From Auanema rhodensis (lineage: Eukaryota > Nematoda > Chromadorea > Rhabditida > Rhabditidae), in assembly GCA_964057225.1 (NCBI GenBank), contig OZ059896.1, positions 9,362,001 to 9,426,000 on the forward strand: a stretch of DNA of 64,000 nt, written 5' to 3'. The translations under genes were made by a program, and so were the position numbers. Under the pieces are notes generated by a model. The model saw only the letters and a program-made list of their open reading frames with translations. It ran no database searches and was not told where the DNA came from. Positions 56,389-64,000 of this stretch are shown here, one piece after another (positions within the stretch are counted from its first letter, which is position 1; every line of letters begins with the position of its first letter).

Positions 56389-57646
56389 CTATTGAATAGT
56401 ATTAATTACTTTTGGATCAACGTATTCATCTAGAACATCATCCATAGAGGAAGCGGATATTGCTCTGAATATTTGAAAATGAATATAGAAAAATAAAAAA
56501 AAATAGGAACCTATTGAGATTAGGGATTAATGTGCTTTCATCTTGATCCATAATTTCAACTTCACTATCAGTTGTAAAATCAAACTTTGAAACTAAACAG
56601 AAGAGGGGAGACTAAAATTTTATCAATATTTAAAAACCTTGCTTAATATTTTCCTCTGATGTTTCGACAAGATCAAATGTTATTTCAGGAACTGACCTCA
56701 TAACTGATCCAGATAAATGTTGATCAGCTATGAATGGAGGTAGTTTTTTAGGTTCCTAAACAAAAATCATATATGGATCTATAAGCGCCGGTTAAAAGCA
56801 GATTAAGTTAACTGATACTACTAACGGCTGGAAGAAGTTCATTAGGGGATTTTCCCATGTGAATTTGTAACAATTGTTCAACTTTTGCATTCATAAGTCG
56901 CAAATATTCCATTTCTTCTTTCTAAATATCAATAAAATACATAATAAACAACTAATAAACTTACATGACGATATTCCATGATTTGCATTTTTAGCTCCAT
57001 TTCTCGAATATCAGTTTGCACTTTATCTTCCGTACTTGAGAGATTGTTTACTCTAAATCAATAAGTATATATACATATATAATTTATAAAATACCGTCTT
57101 AAAATGATATCTGTTCGTTCAGAAGTTCTTAAAATACGTTCTTCATTACTACTTTGTTTTCTCATGTCACGCTCTCTTTCCATATCTTCAACACTTTCTT
57201 CCTCAAACGAATGAATTCTTTCGACCTCTTCCTCTGTTAGAAACAACTCTGAACCATATAACTGAACACCATCAGAACATCATAAATCTGAGAACTACTC
57301 ACTAAGAGAAGCATCCAGTAAATGACGACGATCATTGAAATGTTCCCGAACCAGTATCCATTTCGCTACCCAATAAATATGATAAATAAGAGTGAAAGGT
57401 GGAGGAATAGCTGGTGTTGATTCATATTCCATAACCTAGAAAAACTGAACCACTAATATCAAAGAACAATGAAAAAAACTTGTCTATAACGTTCAAAAAG
57501 CCAAATTTCTTGAGTAATTTCGACATTTCTTTCGAAAATATATGTACAGCAAGCAACCATGGTATTCATCAATAACACATTCGCTATGATCATAAAAATT
57601 GTCATGAATATAGGAACAACGAAATAACCAGGCACACAAGTATCTC
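56389..57646 (-). CDS. TRPM channel, C-terminal exons only (GON-2/GTL family)
   Basis: The first visible exon begins at 57646 after a good ATATTTAG acceptor. It encodes the end of the pore region and S6 (GDTCVPGYFVVPIFM, FMIIANVLLMNTMVACC), then the TRP-box region (EIWLFERYRQVMEYESTP, PPPFTLIYHIYWV) typical of TRPM channels. Downstream exons encode a charged coiled-coil (VERIHSFEEESVEDMERER, VQTDIREMELKMQIMEYRHK) and an acidic tail ending DPKVINTIQ. These are cation channels of the plasma membrane, used in nematode gut and gonad for Mg2+ and Ca2+ handling (family knowledge). The upstream exons (S1-S5 and the large N-terminal domain) are absent: the tRNA array begins about 90 bp beyond the exon. 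Confidence 0.82.
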
Positions 57647-57850
57647 CTAAATATGACAAATATTAGTATGTGATAAAGAGAGGGAATTAAAACAAAGAAT
57701 TGAATTGTAATTAATTTCACAAAATTTTCATTCAAAATCATTAGAGTACCGTGTCACTGTATGTTTTATCGATAAACTACACTTTTTCTATTGACCACTA
57801 GTTTGTTGGAGCCCAATTGATCTGGCGCCATGTATGCTAGCACATCATAA

Positions 57851-57922
57851 GGTCTTGTGGTGTAGTGGTTATCACGTCTGCTTTACACGCAGAAGGTCGT
57901 CGGTTCGAACCCGGCCAAGACC
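57851..57922 (+). tRNA. tRNA-Val(TAC) copy 1
   Basis: Cloverleaf with acceptor stem GGTCTTG/CAAGACC, A box TGGTGTAGTGG, anticodon TAC at bases 34-36 within TTTACAC, and B box GGTTCGAACCC. Next base is T (position 73). This is the array's consensus sequence. Confidence 0.95.
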
Positions 57923-58063
57923 TGTTCTTTTGAAGGATTTTAGTCCAAAATCATTAGAGTACCATGTCACTGTATGTTTTATCGATAAACTACACTTTTT
58001 CTATTGACCACTAGTTTGTTGGAGCCCAATTGATCTGGCGCCATGTATGCTAGCACATCATAA

Positions 58064-58135
58064 GGTCTTGTGGTGTAGTGGTTATCACGTCTGCTTTACA
58101 CGCAGAAGGTCGTCGGTTCGAACCCGGCCAAGACC
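58064..58135 (+). tRNA. tRNA-Val(TAC) copy 2
   Basis: Identical to copy 1, as is nearly all of its spacer. Confidence 0.95.
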
Positions 58136-58276
58136 TGTTCTTTTGAAGGATTTTAGTCCAAAATCATTAGAGTACCATGTCACTGTATGTTTTATCGATA
58201 AACTACACTTTTTCTATTGACCACTAGTTTGTTGGAGCCCAATTGATCTGGCGCCATGTATGCTAGCACACCATAA

Positions 58277-58348
58277 GGTCTTGTGGTGTAGTGGTTATCA
58301 CGTCTGCTTTACACGCAGAAGGTCGTCGGTTCGAACCCGGCCAAGACC
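58277..58348 (+). tRNA. tRNA-Val(TAC) copy 3
   Basis: Consensus body. Upstream spacer has CACACCATAA instead of CACATCATAA. Confidence 0.95.
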
Positions 58349-58489
58349 TGTTCTTTTGAAGGATTTTAATCCAAAATCAGCAGAGTACCGTGTCACTGTA
58401 TGTTTTATCGATAAACTACACTTTTCCTATTGACCACTAGTTTGTTGGAGTCCAATTCATCTGGCGCCATGTATGCTAGCACATCATAA

Positions 58490-58561
58490 GGTCTTGTGGT
58501 GTAGTGGTTATCACGTCTGCTTTACACGCAGAAGGTCGTCGGTTCGAACCCGGCCAAGACC
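58490..58561 (+). tRNA. tRNA-Val(TAC) copy 4
   Basis: Consensus body. First unit with the GTCCAATTCATC spacer variant. Confidence 0.95.
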
Positions 58562-58702
58562 TGTTCTTTTGAAGGATTTTAATCCAAAATCATCAGAGTA
58601 CCGTGTCACTGTATGTTTTATCGATAAACTTCATTTTTCCTATTGACCACTAGTTTGTTGGAGTCCAATTCATCTGGCGCCATGTATGCTAGCACATCAT
58701 AA

Positions 58703-58774
58703 GGTCTTGTGGTGTAGTGGTTATCACGTCTGCTTTACACGCAGAAGGTCGTCGGTTCGAACCCGGCCAAGACC
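58703..58774 (+). tRNA. tRNA-Val(TAC) copy 5
   Basis: Consensus body; counterpart of copy 21 in the 16-unit duplication. Confidence 0.95.
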
Positions 58775-58915
58775 TGTTCTTTTGAAGGATTTTAATCCAA
58801 AATCATCAGAGTACCGTGTCACTGTATGTTTTATCGATAAACTTCATTTTTCCTATTGACCACTAGTTTGTTGGAGTCCAATTCATCTGGCGCCATGTAT
58901 GCTAGCACATCATAA

Positions 58916-58987
58916 GGTCTTGTGGTGTAGTGGTTATCACGTCTGCTTTACACGCAGAAGGTCGTCGGTTCGAACCCGGCCAAGACC
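58916..58987 (+). tRNA. tRNA-Val(TAC) copy 6
   Basis: Consensus body; counterpart of copy 22. Confidence 0.95.
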
Positions 58988-59128
58988 TGTTCTTTTGAAG
59001 GATTTTAATCCAAAATCATTAGAGTACCGTGTCACTGTATGTTTTATCGATAAACTTCATTTTTCCTATTGACCACTAGTTTGTTGGAGCCCAATTGATC
59101 TGGCGCCATGTATGCTAGCACATCATAA

Positions 59129-59200
59129 GGTCTTTTGGTGTAGTGGTTATCACGTCTGCTTTACACGCAGAAGGTCGTCGGTTCGAACCCGGCCAAGACC
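59129..59200 (+). tRNA. tRNA-Val(TAC) copy 7, G7T variant
   Basis: Base 7 is T instead of G, so the last acceptor-stem pair becomes T-C. It has the TGTGCTTTT 3' flank and is the counterpart of copy 23, which shares the change. Confidence 0.9.
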
Positions 59201-59341
59201 TGTGCTTTTGAAGGATTTTAGTCCAAAATCATTAGAGTACCGTGTCACTGTATGTTTTATCGATAAACTACACTTTTCCTATTGACCACTAGTTTGTTGG
59301 AGTCCAATTCATCTGGCGCCATGTATGCTAGCACATCATAA

Positions 59342-59413
59342 GGTCTTGTGGTGTAGTGGTTATCACGTCTGCTTTACACGCAGAAGGTCGTCGGTTCGAA
59401 CCCGGCCAAGACC
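59342..59413 (+). tRNA. tRNA-Val(TAC) copy 8
   Basis: Consensus body with TGTGCTTTT 3' flank; counterpart of copy 24. Confidence 0.95.
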
Positions 59414-59554
59414 TGTGCTTTTGAAGGATTTTAGTCCAAAATCATAAGAGTACCGTCTCACTGTATGTTTTATCGATAAACTACATTTTTCCTATTGTAC
59501 ACTAGTTTGTTGGAGCCCAATTGATCTGGCGCCATGTATGCTAGCACATCATAA

Positions 59555-59626
59555 GGTCTTGTGGTGTAGTGGTTATCACGTCTGCTTTACACGCAGAAGG
59601 TCGTCGGTTCGAACCCGGCCAAGACC
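59555..59626 (+). tRNA. tRNA-Val(TAC) copy 9
   Basis: Consensus body. Spacer has the CCGTCTCACTG variant; counterpart of copy 25. Confidence 0.95.
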
Positions 59627-59767
59627 TGTTCTTTTGAAGGATTTTAATCCAAAATCATCAGAGTACCGTGTCACTGTATGTTTTATCGATAAACTACATT
59701 TTTCCTATTGACCACTAGTTTGTTGGAGCCCAATTGATCCGGCGCCATGTATGCTAGCACATCATAA

Positions 59768-59839
59768 GGTCTTGTGGTGTAGTGGTTATCACGTCTGCTT
59801 TACACGCAGAAGGTCGTCGGTTCGAACCCGGCCAAGACC
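59768..59839 (+). tRNA. tRNA-Val(TAC) copy 10
   Basis: Consensus body. Spacer has TGATCCGGCGCC; counterpart of copy 26. Confidence 0.95.
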
Positions 59840-59980
59840 TGTTCTTTTGAAGGATTTTAATCCAAAATCATCACAGTACCGTGTCACTGTATGTTTTATC
59901 GATAAACTACACTTTTCCTATTGACCACTAGTTTGTTGGAGCCCAATTGATCTGGCGCCATGTATGCTACCACATCATAA

Positions 59981-60052
59981 GGTCTTGTGGTGTAGTGGTT
60001 ATCACGTCTGCTTTACACGCAGAAGGTCGTCGGTTCGAACCCGGCCAAGACC
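59981..60052 (+). tRNA. tRNA-Val(TAC) copy 11
   Basis: Consensus body. GCTACC replaces GCTAGC upstream; counterpart of copy 27. Confidence 0.95.
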
Positions 60053-60193
60053 TGTTCTTTTGAAGGAATTTAATCCAAAATCATTAGAATACCGTGTCAC
60101 TGTATGTTTTATCGATAAACTACATTTTTCCTATTGACCACTAGTTTGTTGGAGCCCAATTGATCCGGCGCCATGTATGCTAGCACATCATAA

Positions 60194-60265
60194 GGTCTTG
60201 TGGTGTAGTGGTTATCACGTCTGCTTTACACGCAGAAGGTCGTCGGTTCGAACCCGGCCAAGACC
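60194..60265 (+). tRNA. tRNA-Val(TAC) copy 12
   Basis: Consensus body. Upstream GAAGGAATTTAATCC variant; counterpart of copy 28. Confidence 0.95.
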
Positions 60266-60406
60266 TGTTCTTTTGAAGGATTTTAATCCAAAATCATCAG
60301 AGTACCGTGTCACTGTATGTTTTATCGATAAACTACATTTTTCCTATTGACCACTAGTTTGTTGGAGCCCAATTGATCTGGCGCCATGTATGCTAGGAGA
60401 TCATAA

Positions 60407-60478
60407 GGTCTTGTGGTGTAGTGGTTATCACGTCTGCTTTACACGCAGAAGGTCGTCGGTTCGAACCCGGCCAAGACC
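60407..60478 (+). tRNA. tRNA-Val(TAC) copy 13
   Basis: Consensus body. CTAGGAGATC upstream; counterpart of copy 29. Confidence 0.95.
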
Positions 60479-60619
60479 TGTTCTTTTGAAGGATTTTAAT
60501 CCAAAATCATAAGAGTACCGTCTCACTGTATGTTTTATCGATAAACTACACTTTTCCTATTGACCACTAGTTTGTTGGAGTCCAATTCATCTGACGCCAC
60601 GTTTGCTAGCACATCATAA

Positions 60620-60691
60620 GGTCTTGTGGTGTAGTGGTTATCACGTCTGCTTCACACGCAGAAGGTCGCCGGTTCGAACCCGGCCAAGACC
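60620..60691 (+). tRNA. tRNA-Val(CAC) copy 14
   Basis: Anticodon CAC (loop TTCACAC) and base 50 C, so the T stem is GCCGG. Spacer has ACGCCACGTTTGC. Confidence 0.95.
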
Positions 60692-60832
60692 TGTGCTTTT
60701 GAAGGATTTTAGTCCAAAATCATTAGAGTACCGTGTCACTGTATGTTTTATCGATAAACTACACTTTTCCTATTGACCACTAGTTTGTTGGAGTCCAATT
60801 CATCTGGCGCCACGTTTGCTAGCACATCATAA

Positions 60833-60904
60833 GGTCTTGTGGTGTAGTGGTTATCACGTCTGCTTCACACGCAGAAGGTCGCCGGTTCGAACCCGGCCAA
60901 GACC
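60833..60904 (+). tRNA. tRNA-Val(CAC) copy 15
   Basis: Same CAC anticodon and C50 as copy 14; spacer also has CACGTTTGC. Confidence 0.95.
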
Positions 60905-61045
60905 TGTGCTTTTGAAGGATTTTAGTCCAAAATCATAAGAGTACCGTCTCACTGTATGTTTTATCGATAAACTAAATTTTTCCTATTGTACACTAGTTTG
61001 TTGGAGCCCAATTGATCTGGCGCCATGTATGCTACCACATTATAA

Positions 61046-61117
61046 GGTCTTGTGGTGTAGTGGTTATCACGTCTGCTTTACACGCAGAAGGTCGTCGGTT
61101 CGAACCCGGCCAAGACC
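61046..61117 (+). tRNA. tRNA-Val(TAC) copy 16
   Basis: Consensus body. Upstream CCACATTATAA variant. Confidence 0.95.
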
Positions 61118-61258
61118 TGTTCTTTTGAAGGATTTTAATCCAAAATCATAAGAGTACCGTCTCACTGTATGTTTTATCGATAAACTACATTTTTCCTATT
61201 GAACACTAGTTTGTTGGAGCCCAATTGATCTGGCGCCATGTATGCTAGGACATCATAA

Positions 61259-61330
61259 GGTCTTGTGGTGTAGTGGTTATCACGTCTGCTTTACACGCAG
61301 AAGGTCGTCGGTTCGAACCCGGCCAAGACC
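61259..61330 (+). tRNA. tRNA-Val(TAC) copy 17
   Basis: Consensus body. Upstream GCTAGGACATC variant. Confidence 0.95.
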
Positions 61331-61471
61331 TGTTCTTTTGAAGGATTTTAATCCAAAATCATCAGAGTACCGTGTCACTGTATGTTTTATCGATAAACTA
61401 CATTTTTCCTATTGAACACTAGTTTGTTGGAGCCCAATTGATCTGGCGCCATGTATGCTAGCACGTCATAA

Positions 61472-61543
61472 GGTCTTGTGGTGTAGTGGTTATCACATCT
61501 GCTTTACACGCAGAAGGTCGTCGGTTCGAACCCGGCCAAGACC
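61472..61543 (+). tRNA. tRNA-Val(TAC) copy 18, G26A variant
   Basis: Base 26 is A (TATCACATCTG) instead of G, at the junction of D and anticodon stems. Otherwise consensus. Confidence 0.92.
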
Positions 61544-61684
61544 TGTTCTTTTGAAGGATTTTAATCCAAAATCATCACAGTACCGTGTCACTGTATGTTT
61601 TATCGATAAACTACATTTTTCCTATTGAACACTAGTTTGTTGGAGCCCAATTGATCTGGCGCCATGTATGCTAGCACGTCATAA

Positions 61685-61756
61685 GGTCTTGTGGTGTAGT
61701 GGTTATCACGTCTGCTTTACACGCAGAAGGTCGTCGGTTCGAACCCGGCCAAGACC
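61685..61756 (+). tRNA. tRNA-Val(TAC) copy 19
   Basis: Consensus body. Shares the GCACGTCATAA spacer variant with copy 18. Confidence 0.95.
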
Positions 61757-61897
61757 TGTTCTTTTGAAGGATTTTAATCCAAAATCATCACAGTACCGTG
61801 TCACTGTATGTTTTATCGATAAATTACACTTTTCCTATTGACCACTAGTTTGTTGGAGCCCAATTGATCTGGCGCCATGTATGCTACCACATCATAA

Positions 61898-61969
61898 GGT
61901 CTTGTGGTGTAGTGGTTATCACGTCTGCTTCACACGCAGAAGGTCGCCGGTTCGAACCCGGCCAAGACC
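61898..61969 (+). tRNA. tRNA-Val(CAC) copy 20
   Basis: CAC anticodon with C50. Isolated from copies 14-15 by four TAC copies and carrying a different spacer type. Confidence 0.95.
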
Positions 61970-62110
61970 TGTTCTTTTGAAAGATTTTAATCCAAAATCA
62001 TTACAGTACCGTGTCACTGTATGTTTTATCGATAAACTTCATTTTTCCTATTGACCACTAGTTTGTTGGAGTCCAATTCATCTGGCGCCATGTATGCTAG
62101 CACATCATAA

Positions 62111-62182
62111 GGTCTTGTGGTGTAGTGGTTATCACGTCTGCTTTACACGCAGAAGGTCGTCGGTTCGAACCCGGCCAAGACC
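62111..62182 (+). tRNA. tRNA-Val(TAC) copy 21
   Basis: Consensus body; the 16-unit duplication becomes detectable about 100 bp upstream of it. Confidence 0.95.
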
Positions 62183-62323
62183 TGTTCTTTTGAAGGATTT
62201 TAATCCAAAATCATCAGAGTACCGTGTCACTGTATGTTTTATCGATAAACTTCATTTTTCCTATTGACCACTAGTTTGTTGGAGTCCAATTCATCTGGCG
62301 CCATGTATGCTAGCACATCATAA

Positions 62324-62395
62324 GGTCTTGTGGTGTAGTGGTTATCACGTCTGCTTTACACGCAGAAGGTCGTCGGTTCGAACCCGGCCAAGACC
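62324..62395 (+). tRNA. tRNA-Val(TAC) copy 22
   Basis: Consensus body; pairs with copy 6. Confidence 0.95.
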
Positions 62396-62536
62396 TGTTC
62401 TTTTGAAGGATTTTAATCCAAAATCATTAGAGTACCGTGTCACTGTATGTTTTATCGATAAACTTCATTTTTCCTATTGACCACTAGTTTGTTGGAGCCC
62501 AATTGATCTGGCGCCATGTATGCTAGCACATCATAA

Positions 62537-62608
62537 GGTCTTTTGGTGTAGTGGTTATCACGTCTGCTTTACACGCAGAAGGTCGTCGGTTCGAACCCGG
62601 CCAAGACC
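62537..62608 (+). tRNA. tRNA-Val(TAC) copy 23, G7T variant
   Basis: Carries the same T7 as copy 7. Confidence 0.9.
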
Positions 62609-62749
62609 TGTGCTTTTGAAGGATTTTAGTCCAAAATCATTAGAGTACCGTGTCACTGTATGTTTTATCGATAAACTACACTTTTCCTATTGACCACTAG
62701 TTTGTTGGAGTCCAATTCATCTGGCGCCATGTATGCTAGCACATCATAA

Positions 62750-62821
62750 GGTCTTGTGGTGTAGTGGTTATCACGTCTGCTTTACACGCAGAAGGTCGTC
62801 GGTTCGAACCCGGCCAAGACC
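62750..62821 (+). tRNA. tRNA-Val(TAC) copy 24
   Basis: Consensus body with TGTGCTTTT flank; pairs with copy 8. Confidence 0.95.
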
Positions 62822-62962
62822 TGTGCTTTTGAAGGATTTTAGTCCAAAATCATAAGAGTACCGTCTCACTGTATGTTTTATCGATAAACTACATTTTTCC
62901 TATTGTACACTAGTTTGTTGGAGCCCAATTGATCTGGCGCCATGTATGCTAGCACATCATAA

Positions 62963-63034
62963 GGTCTTGTGGTGTAGTGGTTATCACGTCTGCTTTACAC
63001 GCAGAAGGTCGTCGGTTCGAACCCGGCCAAGACC
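62963..63034 (+). tRNA. tRNA-Val(TAC) copy 25
   Basis: Consensus body; pairs with copy 9. Confidence 0.95.
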
Positions 63035-63175
63035 TGTTCTTTTGAAGGATTTTAATCCAAAATCATCAGAGTACCGTGTCACTGTATGTTTTATCGATAA
63101 ACTACATTTTTCCTATTGACCACTAGTTTGTTGGAGCCCAATTGATCCGGCGCCATGTATGCTAGCACATCATAA

Positions 63176-63247
63176 GGTCTTGTGGTGTAGTGGTTATCAC
63201 GTCTGCTTTACACGCAGAAGGTCGTCGGTTCGAACCCGGCCAAGACC
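63176..63247 (+). tRNA. tRNA-Val(TAC) copy 26
   Basis: Consensus body; shares TGATCCGGCGCC with copy 10. Confidence 0.95.
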
Positions 63248-63388
63248 TGTTCTTTTGAAGGATTTTAATCCAAAATCATCACAGTACCGTGTCACTGTAT
63301 GTTTTATCGATAAACTACACTTTTCCTATTGACCACTAGTTTGTTGGAGCCCAATTGATCTGGCGCCATGTATGCTACCACATCATAA

Positions 63389-63460
63389 GGTCTTGTGGTG
63401 TAGTGGTTATCACGTCTGCTTTACACGCAGAAGGTCGTCGGTTCGAACCCGGCCAAGACC
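63389..63460 (+). tRNA. tRNA-Val(TAC) copy 27
   Basis: Consensus body; shares GCTACC with copy 11. Confidence 0.95.
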
Positions 63461-63601
63461 TGTTCTTTTGAAGGAATTTAATCCAAAATCATTAGAATAC
63501 CGTGTCACTGTATGTTTTATCGATAAACTACATTTTTCCTATTGACCACTAGTTTGTTGGAGCCCAATTGATCCGGCGCCATGTATGCTAGCACATCATA
63601 A

Positions 63602-63673
63602 GGTCTTGTGGTGTAGTGGTTATCACGTCTGCTTTACACGCAGAAGGTCGTCGGTTCGAACCCGGCCAAGACC
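63602..63673 (+). tRNA. tRNA-Val(TAC) copy 28
   Basis: Consensus body; shares GAAGGAATTTAATCC with copy 12. Confidence 0.95.
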
Positions 63674-63814
63674 TGTTCTTTTGAAGGATTTTAATCCAAA
63701 ATCATCAGAGTACCGTGTCACTGTATGTTTTATCGATAAACTACATTTTTCCTATTGACCACTAGTTTGTTGGAGCCCAATTGATCTGGCGCCATGTATG
63801 CTAGGAGATCATAA

Positions 63815-63886
63815 GGTCTTGTGGTGTAGTGGTTATCACGTCTGCTTTACACGCAGAAGGTCGTCGGTTCGAACCCGGCCAAGACC
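63815..63886 (+). tRNA. tRNA-Val(TAC) copy 29
   Basis: Consensus body; shares CTAGGAGATC with copy 13. Last complete tRNA in the window. Confidence 0.95.
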
Positions 63887-64000
63887 TGTTCTTTTGAAGG
63901 ATTTTAATCCAAAATCATAAGAGTACCGTCTCACTGTATGTTTTATCGATAAACTACACTTTTCCTATTGACCACTAGTTTGTTGGAGTCCAATTCATCT

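Larger units (their letters stand above)
58599..60592 (+). repeat. Higher-order repeat block, first copy
   Basis: Matches 62007-64000 at a fixed offset of 3,408 bp (16 units), including rare markers such as T7 in copy 7 and the spacer variants of copies 9-13. The second copy is cut by the window end, so the full length is unknown. Confidence 0.85.
57733..64000 (+). repeat. Tandem array of 213-bp units, each with one tRNA-Val gene
   Basis: Twenty-nine tRNA starts lie at an exact 213-bp period from 57851 to 63815, with no indel between any two. Each unit is a 72-nt tRNA body plus a 141-bp spacer with palindromes TTTATCGATAAA (86 bp upstream of the tRNA) and usually TGCTAGCA and GGCGCC closer to it. 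A CTTTT run about 5 bp after the tRNA is the likely Pol III terminator. The first unit is cut at about 57733; the array runs off the window end. Confidence 0.97.
62007..64000 (+). repeat. Higher-order repeat block, second copy
   Basis: Repeats the order of variant units seen at 58599-60592. The left edge lies in the spacer of copy 21, where GAAAGATTTTAA and CATTACAG differ from the first copy. Confidence 0.85.

Noticed and set aside
57733-64000. CRISPR-like or satellite array
   Set aside because: Each repeat contains a complete tRNA cloverleaf with internal A and B boxes and a terminator, and the unit is far too long for a CRISPR repeat.

Overview
The window is nuclear DNA of a nematode. The signs are AT-rich sequence, many introns of about 42-55 nt with TTTTCAG-type acceptors, acceptor-like sites just upstream of several start codons (candidate spliced-leader sites), a cuticle collagen, two MSP-domain sperm proteins, and homologues of ced-5, cyl-1 and alh-13. 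A DNMT2-type methyltransferase, absent from C. elegans, points away from Caenorhabditis. I cannot name the species.

Layout. 0.65-4.7 kb: bifunctional P5C synthase (+). 5.7-7.3 kb: core-1 type beta-1,3-galactosyltransferase (+). 7.8-8.9 kb: two tandem MSP-domain genes (+). 9.4-12.0 kb: a bacterial-type N-acetylmuramoyl-L-alanine amidase (AmiD-like) in ten exons, then a broken paralogue that shares a nearly identical 263-bp tract. 12.2-13.9 kb: a GT43 glucuronyltransferase (-) with two candidate 3' ends. 14-17.8 kb: gene-poor. 17.8-22.0 kb: an LRR membrane protein (-). 24.9-25.9 kb: cuticle collagen (+). 26.5-33.8 kb: DOCK/CED-5 (-). 34.1-35.1 kb: an extended-PHD protein (+). 35.5-37.3 kb: an HDHD5/CECR5-like HAD hydrolase (-). 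37.7-39.2 kb: an unrecognised 148-aa protein (-). 41.6-42.8 kb: DNMT2 (-). 43.1-45.1 kb: cyclin L (-). 45.9-47.3 kb: an unrecognised gene lacking a visible 5' end (-). 47.5-52.7 kb: a P-glycoprotein (+). 52.9-53.2 kb: a small putative membrane protein (-). 54.1-56.0 kb: an unrecognised protein (+). 56.4-57.6 kb: the C-terminal exons of a TRPM channel (-).

From 57.73 kb to the window end there is a tandem array of 29 tRNA-Val genes at an exact 213-bp period. Twenty-six have anticodon TAC and three CAC. All 29 have T rather than A at the discriminator position 73. A block of at least nine units is repeated 16 units (3,408 bp) later.

The genes are mostly unrelated housekeeping, developmental and sperm functions. 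The most unusual items are the tRNA-Val array with its uniform T73, the intron-rich bacterial-type amidase with its gene-converted pseudogene, the alternative-frame 3' end of the GT43 gene, and three introns in two otherwise intact genes whose best join lacks an AG acceptor.
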